Of a DNA stretch of 14,872 bases, positions 7,305-14,742 are shown piece after piece; the stretch's first letter is position 1, and each line of letters starts with the position of its first letter. This DNA comes from Deinococcus betulae. GTDB taxonomy: Bacteria > Deinococcota > Deinococci > Deinococcales > Deinococcaceae. Both the position numbers and the translations under genes were made by a program. The stretch covers positions 1-14,872 of the forward strand of contig NZ_JAIQXU010000050.1 in NCBI RefSeq assembly GCF_020166395.1, written 5' to 3'. A model generated the notes under the pieces. The model worked only from the letters and a program-made list of their open reading frames with translations, did no database searches and had not been told where the DNA came from.

Positions 7305-7657
7305 GGGGGTATTTTAGGAAAGCTGCTACGAAAGGTTCTTCCGCACTTTGTGTGGTCAGGCTAGGGTGAGGCACACACTGTGGGATATCGGCCCTTCGCA
7401 CGGCTTACCGCATCTCAGGCCTTCACTTCAGCACCGTCTCCCTGACGTCTGCGGGGTTGGTCATCTCCGCTCAGACCAGAGCTCATCAGGCGGACTGTCC
7501 GCACTGCGGACAGACGAGCAGCCGTCTTCACGGGCATTATTGGCGCCATCCCCGCGACTTTCCATATGGCCCTCAGGACACACGACTTTCCATTCAAGTG
7601 ACGCGGTTCCGCTGTCTCAACTCCACATGCCCCGCCCAGACCTTTTCAGCACAAGGT
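7305..7657 (+). mobile_element. ISL3-family insertion sequence remnant, right copy
   Basis: This is a plus-strand fragment of the same element as the one at 800-1699, in inverted orientation to it, with both 5' ends facing the central island. Homology runs from 'GGGGGTATTTTAGG' through 'AGCTGCTACGAAAGGTTCTT' and the transposase N-terminus. It stops abruptly after 'CAGCACAAGGT' at 7657, where the hisS remnant begins. By eye, mismatches to the left copy are scattered single bases, roughly one in twenty. Unlike the left copy, it keeps the ten bases TCCGCACTTT after GGTTCT, which resembles an ISL3-type terminal sequence (GGTTCTTCCGCAC). Only about 350 bases of the element survive. Confidence 0.8.
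7385..7657 (+). pseudogene. ISL3-family transposase N-terminal fragment, start codon lost
   Basis: The frame matches the first 90 or so residues of the left-copy transposase, including the zinc-binding cysteines 'CPHCGQTSSRLHGHYW' and 'CLNSTCPAQTF'. The codon corresponding to the left copy's ATG is ATA here (7385-7387), so the native start is gone. The frame reads on past 7657 into antisense hisS sequence, which is not transposase. No catalytic residue is present, so the fragment is inactive. Confidence 0.8.
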
Positions 7658-8045
7658 ATCGAGATCAGCCTGATAGAACTCCCGGTACCGACCGGCCTGC
7701 GGCCGGTCGCCCCGCCAGACTTTCTGAATCTGCGACCGCTGGAAAGACCAGCTGGCTCTCATGCTGCGCCACGTAGCGGGCCAGAGGTATGGACAGGTCA
7801 AAGTGCAGGGCCAGCTCGGTGTCGCGGTCCTCTGGCCCGGTATTGAGGCGGGTGAGAGCATACAGCTCGGCGTCCTCACCGCCTTTCGCCATCAGGACGT
7901 CTTGGTGCTCTACGCTCGCGGTCTCGATGGGTGTGAACCCGTACGCCTCGTAGGTGTCACGGATCACCGAGAGGACGCGGTTAAAGACGAGCTGCTGGGC
8001 TGGAAGATACTCGGGAAAGCCGCTGAGGGCTCGGGGTTTGATCAT
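7658..8045 (-). pseudogene. hisS: Histidyl-tRNA synthetase N-terminal fragment, frameshifted and cut by the IS
   Basis: Starting at an ATG at 8045, with a GAGG seven bases before it, the minus strand reads MIKPRALSGFPEYLP, 'VIRDTYEAYGFTPIETASVE', 'LMAKGGEDAELYALTRLN' and 'ALHFDLSIPLARYVAQHESQ'. These are the N-terminal features of class II HisRS, of the compact type with 'ALRFDLTVPLARYVA'. Motif 2 continues in another frame: 'FQRSQIQKVWRGDRPQAGRYREFYQADLD', with the ATP-contacting Arg residues still visible. The frame change is at about 7742-7747, where family alignment predicts 'LVFPFQRSQ'. About five bases between two TTCC copies appear to be missing, as expected for slippage. The sequence then ends at the IS remnant after 'QADLDT', so motif 3, the HisA motifs and the anticodon-binding domain are gone. 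A working hisS must exist elsewhere. The fragment could descend from the main gene or from an extra copy. Confidence 0.88.
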
Positions 8046-8349
8046 AGGTGGGCCTCGTAGATCCTGCCCGGGGCGAACGGTGCAGGCGGGGATGCAAGAC
8101 GTCGGCGCTCAGACGCAGCGCGCGGCTGTAGGTGCTCCCAGGATGTCGATGCACACGTTCCATAGCGCTCAGGATAGAGGCTGGTCAGCGCTCGACCACT
8201 AGCCAGATGACATACGCCACCTGCTGATCTGTGAGGGTGCAAAGGCGAGTTCACGTATTGCGGTACACCTGGAGCGCTTTCAAAGTCCACGAGCGGAGGG
8301 CTCACTGATGGCTCTACGCGCTGTTTAGTAGAGGTGGTACGGTGACGTC
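8046..8349. other. Intergenic region between the divergent hisS remnant and the DUF3006 gene
   Basis: This 304-base stretch should contain the promoters of both divergent genes. I find no clear sigma-70 promoter. A weak TTGCGG with CAAAGT 17 bases later (about 8257-8285) matches consensus poorly. I looked for a T-box leader, sometimes found before aminoacyl-tRNA synthetase genes, and saw no good match on the hisS strand. No small gene is supported. Confidence 0.45.
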
Positions 8350-8628
8350 ATGTCCCACCCGTCTGATGCTCAATCAATGTACGTCGTCATTGACGGCCTG
8401 GAGGGTGACATGGCGCGGGTTGAACAGCCGGACGGCACGGTGGAGGACTGGCCCGTGCACCGGTTGCCTCAAGGTGTTCGGGAAGGCGACGTTCTGCGGC
8501 TTGAGGTACGAGGTGGCCATTCGGTCTTACAGCGGGACCACGCCGAAACGCGCTGGCGCCGACAGGAAGCCCAGACTAAGCTGAACGCCCTGAATCAGAC
8601 CAGCTCCGACGGCGAGGTCACGCTGTGA
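8350..8628 (+). CDS. DUF3006 family protein
   Basis: This is a 92-residue cytoplasmic protein. 'YVVIDGLEGDMARVEQPDG', 'VHRLPQGVREGDVLRLEV' and a charged C-terminal helix ('RDHAETRWRRQEAQTKLNAL') fit DUF3006. These small proteins usually have the form 'DRFEGDxAVLExxDG..xxLPxGxxEGDVL..' and are often encoded directly before a secreted ComEC-like MBL-fold protein, as here. Their biochemical function is not known to me. The ATG at 8350 is the only suitable start. A GAGGTGG (8331-8337) lies twelve bases upstream, slightly far, and nearby GTG codons are out of frame. The stop overlaps the GTG start of the next gene by four bases (GTGA), so the two are cotranscribed and probably translationally coupled. 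Its short size and high GC are typical of its surroundings. Confidence 0.82.
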   Translation: MSHPSDAQSMYVVIDGLEGDMARVEQPDGTVEDWPVHRLPQGVREGDVLRLEVRGGHSVLQRDHAETRWRRQEAQTKLNALNQTSSDGEVTL

Positions 8629-9638
8629 AAGGGCTTTTGACCTCTCTGCTCTTGGGACTGGGGACGGCAAGTGCTCAGGCGACACCGCCCGGCGCCTTGA
8701 CCCTGCGCTTCTTAGATGTCGGTCAAGGAGATGCGGTCCTCATCACCAGTCCTGAAGGCAAGAGCCTGCTGTATGACGGCGGCCGCAGCGCTGCCCGCAT
8801 GGCCACGCTGCTCACCCAGTACAGCGTCAAGAGCCTCGACCTCGTTGCGGCCAGCCACGGCGACGCCGACCACATCACGGGTCTGGTCACGGCGGTCCAG
8901 CGGTTCAAGCCCAAGTATTTCCTGAACAACGGCCTCGCCCCAACCACTCAGATCTGGCAGCAACTGGTGGGCGCTGTGCAGGCAGCCGGCACCCAGGGCC
9001 TTCTCGCCAAAGCCCAGGTGATCAATTTGGGCAGTGTCAAAGTCACCGTCTTGCCCCCTCCACCTGGCATGCCGAAGACTGAGCAGAACCTCAACAGTAT
9101 CGGCCTGCTGGTGGAGTACGGCTCGTTTCGGGCCCTGATGACGGGCGACAGCGAGACCGCAGAAACGACAGGGTGGCTGAGGCAAGCTCCCGCGAGTGTC
9201 TTTGGCCCCATTGACGTGTACAAAAGCATCCATCATGGGGCGAAGAACGGGGACAACAGCCGCTGGCTGGCGGCTGTCCGACCCACGAACGTGGTGATTG
9301 GGGTGGGCCCGAACAACTATGGGCATCCGACCGCTGAGGCGCTCACTCTTTATAAAAAAGCGGGGGCCGCGATCTACCGCACGGACTTGAATGGCACAGT
9401 GACGGTGACCGTCCAACCAGGTGGCCAGTACACCCTGACGACCGAGAAAGGCACGGGGGTCAAGGGGACTGGCGCCGCCGTCACGTCCCCTGCTCAGCCG
9501 CCTGCACCGCCCTCCTCTCCAGTGCGCTACGCGAATTGCGCAGCAGTGCGGGCAGCAGGGAAAGCGCCCCTCCTCCGCGGCCAGCCGGGGTATTCCACAG
9601 CTCTCGACCGGGACGGCGATGGCCGGGCCTGCGAATAA
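8625..9638 (+). CDS. Secreted ComEC/Rec2-like MBL-fold hydrolase with C-terminal Excalibur domain
   Basis: The protein has 337 residues from a GTG with GAGG (8614-8617) seven bases upstream. Residues 1-19 are a Sec signal peptide (KGLLTSLLLGLGTASAQA). The MBL domain follows: 'LDVGQGDAVLI' (31-40), 'DGG' (51-53), metal-binding 'SHGDADH' (77-83, with H78, D80, D82 and H83), 'MTGDSE' (172-177, with D175), 'HHG' (203-205) and 'GHPT' (233-236). This is the arrangement of the extracellular nuclease-like domain of the DNA-uptake protein ComEC, here as a free exported protein without the channel. A Pro-rich linker (about 287-300) leads to residues 303-337, 'NCAAVRAAG...LDRDGDGRACE', an Excalibur calcium-binding motif with paired cysteines C305 and C336. 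All metal ligands are present, so activity is likely. The substrate is probably nucleic acid or another phosphoester, by homology. The protein should act in the envelope or outside the cell. Its pairing with DUF3006 is conserved in several Gram-positive and Deinococcus genomes, from general knowledge. Confidence 0.88.
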   Translation: MKGLLTSLLLGLGTASAQATPPGALTLRFLDVGQGDAVLITSPEGKSLLYDGGRSAARMATLLTQYSVKSLDLVAASHGDADHITGLVTAVQRFKPKYFLNNGLAPTTQIWQQLVGAVQAAGTQGLLAKAQVINLGSVKVTVLPPPPGMPKTEQNLNSIGLLVEYGSFRALMTGDSETAETTGWLRQAPASVFGPIDVYKSIHHGAKNGDNSRWLAAVRPTNVVIGVGPNNYGHPTAEALTLYKKAGAAIYRTDLNGTVTVTVQPGGQYTLTTEKGTGVKGTGAAVTSPAQPPAPPSSPVRYANCAAVRAAGKAPLLRGQPGYSTALDRDGDGRACE

Positions 9639-9791
9639 AGCCGCCAGGCATCCGAACTCACTTTCTTGGGTGTCGATCTGTCTGTGGGCTGTGCCTGAGA
9701 CTACCGAGGCCGTCAATAAACGACCGGCGTGCTGAGAGGGACCGGGCACACGCTGTAGGAAGACGGGGCCTGTCCTGCTAGAACAAGGGGA
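9639..9791. other. Gap between the MBL-protein gene and the helicase gene
   Basis: This 153-base stretch holds no gene. The sequence AACAAGGGGA directly before the helicase ATG is the only candidate ribosome binding site, with one-base spacing. I see no clear terminator or promoter, so cotranscription of the helicase with the DUF3006-MBL pair cannot be ruled in or out. Confidence 0.45.
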
Positions 9792-12700
9792 ATGATCCTC
9801 GCTCTCGACTTGGAGTTCGACCAGCACGGCTTTCAGTGTGGCGCGCTGGTTGGAGGCGGAACCCAGGTCCTCTTCGAGCGCGAAAAACTTCCGGATATCG
9901 TTCATGTCCTGCGCAACGTGCCGCTCGTCGTCGGCCACAACATCCGCCGATTTGATCTGCCGCGCTTAGGCGAACTGGTCGGTGAACCGCTGAAGCTGGA
10001 AGAAGACCGGCTCATTGATACGCTTGAACTTGCCGCATTGGTCTGGCCGGGGCGACCCAGTCAGGCTCTGGAAAAACTGTACCGCGACACGCAAGTCGCC
10101 AATGATCCCGTGGCCGATTGCCTGGAGGCCATTCGAGTTTTGGACGATGCCAGGACGGACGCGGCTGTGCTCCCGCCGCTGGTCAAGCACTGGGCTCAGC
10201 GGCTGCTGCCTGACGGCGGCCTGCGCCGCGTGATTCCAGCAGGCACGGAGGACTGGGCGCCGCTGCGCGACCGCCTGGGTGAGCCTGCCGCCGAGGCCCT
10301 TAGGGTTCATCTGTCTGCCCTTCCTGAGGCGCAGATCAGCAATCTAGGCGCGCTGGTATTCCTCCATTGGTGCCTGCAACGTGACGACCCCAGTCACCGG
10401 CGACCTATCTGGGTGGAACTGACCTTCCCGAGTTTCTTGGCAGCGGAAGCGGCACTGGGTCCCATCAACACTTCGCGGGAGGCGCTCACGGCGGAACTTC
10501 AGGCCATCTACGGCCCAGAGTATGGGTTTCGGGCTGGGCAGTTCGAGATCGTGCAGGCTCTACTGGCCGGCGACTGTGTACCACTGGGCCTGCTGCCCAC
10601 TGGGGGTGGCAAGAGCCTGACATTTCAGTTTCCAGGCCTCCTGCTCAGTCGCCTGCGCCGGGCGCTGACCGTCGTGGTCTGTCCTCTGACGGCCCTGATG
10701 GAGGACCAGGTGCTGAACCTACGGGTGCAGTTGCCCGGTTGGGCCGAGCGCGTCGCGTACCTGACAGGCAATCAAAGCCCAGATGAGCAGCGCGCAGTCC
10801 TTGATGGGGTCTGGGAAGGCCGAATTGACGTGCTGTACGTGAGTCCGGAGCGGCTCCGCAACCCTGGGATGCAGCGGCTGCTGCGTCACCGCCGCCCAGC
10901 CCTATGGGTGCTGGACGAGGCGCACACCTTCAGTCAGTGGGGAATGGACTTTCGCCCGGACTTTCTGAGAATCGCCCGGGCAATCCGCGAGATCCACGAG
11001 GGCGGCCCGGCACCCCTCTTGGGCCTGGTCACGGCGACCGCAACCACCCGCGTCAGCGACGACTTGGAGAAGAAACTGGTCGCAGCCCTGGGAGACGTGC
11101 TGAACCGACCGATGCGCCGGGTGCCGGACGACGTCGATTTTCAGTGGCGCGGGGAGATCAGCACCGAAGTCGTGCGCCTTCCTTTCAGCCAGCGCCTGGC
11201 GGCCATTCGGCAGCGGTTGCTGGAACGGCGCGGGCAGGGCGTGGCCATCGTCTACGTCCAGTCGCGCAAGTTGGCTGAGCTCTACGCCGAGGACCTCGGC
11301 GAACACCTCCGGGCAGCGGCCTTCCACGGCGGCCTGCCGCCCCGGCGCAAGGGCCAGACCCTGGAAGCGTTTAAAGCTGGAGACCTTGACGTGGTAGTGG
11401 CCACCAATGCGTTTGGGATGGGGATCGACCGCGCCGGAATTCACACGGTGCTCCACGCCGGACCGCCGAGTACTCCCGAAGCCTACCTGCAGGAGATTGG
11501 CCGCGTGGCCCGCAAGCCCGGTGAAACTGGGCACGCGGTGCTGTTCTGGGAAGAGCAGGACTTTCAGTTCGCCTTCGAATTCGAGAAGCAGTCCCGCGTC
11601 GGGAACAGCAAGAATTTGCGCGAGTGTTGGGGCATTGTGCGCGACCGGCTGAAAGAGGACCCTGTCCGGCGCTGGGTCTCCAGCTTCGAATTCGGCGCGG
11701 CCCTGCCACAGACCGATCCAGATGACCTGACCACCCAGGCGCGGGTCGCCCTGTACGCCCTGGAAGCGTATGACCTCGTCAAGGAAGGGGAATCTCAGCC
11801 GGCCCGGCTGAACCTGCGCCTGGAAGTAGGACAGGGTGAACTCGGCGAGGAGGGCCGGCGGCTGTGGGAGGTCCTGAAAAGGCAGGGGCTACGGCCAGGG
11901 GACGAGACGTCACTGGATCTCCGGGAAGCCGCGTTGCTGGCCGCCCTGCGGCCCAACAAGGTGGTCACAGGGGCGCGGCAGTTGGTGAAGGCTGGTTACG
12001 CGCGCTGGAGTTATGACCTCACCCTACGGGCCCGCAAGGGCACCCGAACCCGGCTGGACCGGGCCGGCACCAGCCTCCGCGCGCTGCTGGAGCAACTGGA
12101 CGCCCATCCGGATGCCGACCTCTCGCAACTTCACGTACAGGCGATTCGCGAGGATCTCACCGCCCGGCGCCGGACAGCCCAGCTGGAATTGGCCCTCAAG
12201 ACTCTCGCTGCCCTGGGGGTGGCCCGCTTCCGCATCGGGGGGGCACAGGCCAGTCTCGAACCGTATGCCGACGCACCGCCCCGGTCAGCTTGGACGACGT
12301 TCGCGCTGGCCCGCTTTGAGGTCTTGCAGGGCACCTGGGGCGTCCTAGAGCAGACCCTGAGCGAGACAGGCAGTGACACCTTGGTGGTGAATGCCGCCGA
12401 TCTCGACGCGCAGCTACCGGATGTGCCGGGGGGCCTGAACGCCATGGAAAGCCTGCTGGCCCTCGAAACCCTGGGCATCGTTGATGTGGCCAGAGGCGAT
12501 GAGATGCAGGGCCGCGTGTTCTACTTGGAGAAGGGGGACAAATACCAGGGCGGCAAGACACCGTCCTATCATCCAGCCGCGTTCCGGCCCCTGGAGCAGC
12601 ATTACGCGGACCGCACGCGGCGACTGCATGCCATGCGCCTGATGGCGCTGGAGCTGGAAGAGGCGGCCCGGGTCGCCCTGATCCGGGACTACTTCACACT

Positions 12701-14633
12701 CACCCTGGAGGAATTCTGCCGCCAGCATTTCGCTGACCCAGACAGTGCGGCTGTGCCGCAACTGCCGGAGTATGCGCAGCGGATTTTGCAGGGCCTGAGC
12801 CCAGTCCAGCGGCAGGTGGTTGAAGACGAGCACAGCCGCGCGATCTTGGTGCTGGCTGGTCCGGGCAGTGGCAAGACCCGCACCGTGGTGCACCGCGTCG
12901 CGAACCTGATCGCGCTGAAGGGTGTTCCATCGGACCGGGTCCTTGTGCTCGCCTACAACAGGACGGCGGCAGCGGAAGTTCGGGACCGGCTCGCCACGCT
13001 GGTGGGTCCACTGGGCGTCCGGGTGGATGTGCTGACCTTCCATGGGCTGGCCCGCAAATTAACTGGCCTGAGCGACCGCGACGCGGTGGACGAGCAAGGT
13101 CAGCGCTTGTACGGAGACGCGGCACACGCCTGGCTGCTCCAGCAGGCCATCCTCCTACTGAAAGAGCAGGATCCGCCCTATCAGTACGTGCTGGTTGATG
13201 AGTATCAGGACGTGGACGCCCTTAAGTACGCCATGGTGACGCAGCTTGCGCGCTATCAGCCGAATGGAGGCGAGGACGAGGATCAGCCGGGTTACCTGGT
13301 GGCGGTGGGGGACGACGATCAGAACCTGTACGGCTTCCAGGGCGCGGATATCCGGTACATTCAGCAGTTTCAGCAGGACTATCAGATTGCGCCGGAGCAG
13401 GTGGTCGGCCTGGTCGAGAACTACCGCAGCGCCCGGCGGATTGTGGCGGCCGCCAACGCTTTCATTGACCTGTCGCTGCCCGCCGAGCACCGGCTGAAAA
13501 CGGGGTTGCTCCAGGTTCGCGGGGTTCGGGATGAGGACGGGGTGGTGGCCTTCGGGCGGTATACGCAGCGTTTCTTTGCGGCGCAGGCCATCGCCCAGCG
13601 CACAGTGGACCTGACGGCCGCTGGCACACCTCTGCACGACATTGCGGTTCTCGCGCCCCGCTGGGATCTCCTTGAAGAGGTGGAACATGCCCTGCGGGAG
13701 ATGGGCCTCCCCGTCCAGCGCTACGACTGTGATGATCAGCTGCGCCCAGCGAACAGCGCGCTCGGGCGTCATCTTCTGACTGGCCTGCGGCAGAACCTGA
13801 CCGCGATGAGTGCAGATGCGAAGACCACGCTGAGTGAACTCAGCGCACCGTACAGTGTGGCCGACCGCGCCGCCGGGGCCCTGTGGGCGGCCGTTGAGGG
13901 ATTGCGGGACGTGACCTACGAGACCATCGCGCTGAAACTGGAGGGGGCGCGGCCCCTGGCCGGCGGCCGGGTGGTGCTGAGCTCGTACCACTCGGCCAAA
14001 GGCAGCGAGTTTGATGTGGTTTTCGTCTTGGACGAGGGCGACCGCATGGATGAGGACGCCACGCGCGCCTTGTACGTGGCCCTGACCCGGCCGCGCAATG
14101 AGCTGTACCTGTTGCGGAATGTGCGTGCCTGTCATCCCACCTTCAAAGACAAGGCCTTCATGACTCGGCTGGCCGAGGGAGGGGTCGAGGCGTTCGAGGT
14201 TCCGCGGGACGGACCACTTCCCACACAGATCACCTTCACCTTGGACTTGGAGCCGGGGCAGCTCTACCTCAGTGCAAGGGAAGTGGTGAGCGGCCGTGGC
14301 CGTCAGGTGGTAGACCGCTATGCCCAGGAGTGGGGCCCCCTGACCGTGCAGGCGCGGCAGCAGAAGGATGGCCGCAGCTACTACACCTTCAGCAGTTCTC
14401 AGGGGGTGGTGGCGCGCACCCGAGCCTTCTGGCCAGCCACGGAGCAGGACCGGGTGCTGCGTCGCCTGCATCACTTGCTGCAAAGGGGGGCAGCCTGCCA
14501 GGCGAGGGGCGGAATGGTGATGCTGTGTGAGCGGGACGATGAGTTCTACCGAATTGCCCAGTACACCGGCGATGCCACTTCCCACTTTCTGGTACTCCCT
14601 TGCTTGGAACTTCAGCGGGAAGTGAGCTTATAG
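9792..14633 (+). CDS. Exonuclease-RecQ-UvrD trifunctional fusion helicase
   Basis: This 1613-residue cytoplasmic protein joins three DNA-processing units. Residues 1-115 form a DnaQ-like 3'-5' exonuclease: 'LDLEFD' (D6, E8), 'GHNIRRFD' (D55) and 'NDPVAD' (D109), with Asn104 where DEDDh enzymes usually have His. Residues 240-600 are a RecQ-type SF2 helicase: 'YGFRAGQ' (Q250), Walker A 'LPTGGGKS' (K274), 'DEAH' (375-378) followed by 'SQWGMDFRP', 'FHGGLPP', 'TNAFGMGID' and motif VI 'QEIGRVARKPG' (from 567). Residues 600-1000 are a mixed region with winged-helix character. From about 1000 comes a UvrD-type SF1A helicase: Walker A 'AGPGSGKT' (K1028), 'VDEYQD' (D1136, E1137), 'GDDDQNLYGFQGAD' (from 1174), 'ENYRS' (1209), 'SYHSAKGSEFD' (K1403) and 'YVALTRPR' (1428-1435). 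The 2A-2B region is short, and the last 150 residues match no family I know. All ATPase motifs look intact. It probably unwinds and trims DNA in repair, recombination or defence. The ATG at 9792 is the only start after an in-frame TAG; AAGGGG ends only one base before it. Codon use matches the GC-rich host. Confidence 0.9.
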   Translation: MILALDLEFDQHGFQCGALVGGGTQVLFEREKLPDIVHVLRNVPLVVGHNIRRFDLPRLGELVGEPLKLEEDRLIDTLELAALVWPGRPSQALEKLYRDTQVANDPVADCLEAIRVLDDARTDAAVLPPLVKHWAQRLLPDGGLRRVIPAGTEDWAPLRDRLGEPAAEALRVHLSALPEAQISNLGALVFLHWCLQRDDPSHRRPIWVELTFPSFLAAEAALGPINTSREALTAELQAIYGPEYGFRAGQFEIVQALLAGDCVPLGLLPTGGGKSLTFQFPGLLLSRLRRALTVVVCPLTALMEDQVLNLRVQLPGWAERVAYLTGNQSPDEQRAVLDGVWEGRIDVLYVSPERLRNPGMQRLLRHRRPALWVLDEAHTFSQWGMDFRPDFLRIARAIREIHEGGPAPLLGLVTATATTRVSDDLEKKLVAALGDVLNRPMRRVPDDVDFQWRGEISTEVVRLPFSQRLAAIRQRLLERRGQGVAIVYVQSRKLAELYAEDLGEHLRAAAFHGGLPPRRKGQTLEAFKAGDLDVVVATNAFGMGIDRAGIHTVLHAGPPSTPEAYLQEIGRVARKPGETGHAVLFWEEQDFQFAFEFEKQSRVGNSKNLRECWGIVRDRLKEDPVRRWVSSFEFGAALPQTDPDDLTTQARVALYALEAYDLVKEGESQPARLNLRLEVGQGELGEEGRRLWEVLKRQGLRPGDETSLDLREAALLAALRPNKVVTGARQLVKAGYARWSYDLTLRARKGTRTRLDRAGTSLRALLEQLDAHPDADLSQLHVQAIREDLTARRRTAQLELALKTLAALGVARFRIGGAQASLEPYADAPPRSAWTTFALARFEVLQGTWGVLEQTLSETGSDTLVVNAADLDAQLPDVPGGLNAMESLLALETLGIVDVARGDEMQGRVFYLEKGDKYQGGKTPSYHPAAFRPLEQHYADRTRRLHAMRLMALELEEAARVALIRDYFTLTLEEFCRQHFADPDSAAVPQLPEYAQRILQGLSPVQRQVVEDEHSRAILVLAGPGSGKTRTVVHRVANLIALKGVPSDRVLVLAYNRTAAAEVRDRLATLVGPLGVRVDVLTFHGLARKLTGLSDRDAVDEQGQRLYGDAAHAWLLQQAILLLKEQDPPYQYVLVDEYQDVDALKYAMVTQLARYQPNGGEDEDQPGYLVAVGDDDQNLYGFQGADIRYIQQFQQDYQIAPEQVVGLVENYRSARRIVAAANAFIDLSLPAEHRLKTGLLQVRGVRDEDGVVAFGRYTQRFFAAQAIAQRTVDLTAAGTPLHDIAVLAPRWDLLEEVEHALREMGLPVQRYDCDDQLRPANSALGRHLLTGLRQNLTAMSADAKTTLSELSAPYSVADRAAGALWAAVEGLRDVTYETIALKLEGARPLAGGRVVLSSYHSAKGSEFDVVFVLDEGDRMDEDATRALYVALTRPRNELYLLRNVRACHPTFKDKAFMTRLAEGGVEAFEVPRDGPLPTQITFTLDLEPGQLYLSAREVVSGRGRQVVDRYAQEWGPLTVQARQQKDGRSYYTFSSSQGVVARTRAFWPATEQDRVLRRLHHLLQRGAACQARGGMVMLCERDDEFYRIAQYTGDATSHFLVLPCLELQREVSL

Positions 14634-14742
14634 CGCCGCTGGAGACCAAGTTCGACCGTTGGTGTGGAGGGACGTGATGGACGTTGTGGCAGCATGAGAC
14701 ACTAAAGACGACGCTGGCCCTCTGGGGACTGGAGAGAAGGGG

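Noticed and set aside
8331..8345. T-box-like GAGGTGGTACGG before the DUF3006 gene
   Set aside because: It resembles the T-box 'GGTGGTACC' only in part, lies on the opposite strand from hisS, has no stem I leader, and is better explained as the ribosome binding site of DUF3006.
8712..9938. Minus-strand open frame of 408 codons
   Set aside because: It is antisense to the MBL-fold gene and the start of the helicase gene, both with clear motifs. Its translation is rich in Arg, Gly and His with no domain, typical of a GC-rich shadow frame.
13155..14585. Minus-strand open frame of 476 codons
   Set aside because: It lies wholly antisense to the UvrD part of the fusion, whose motifs are all in order. 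It has no recognisable domain.
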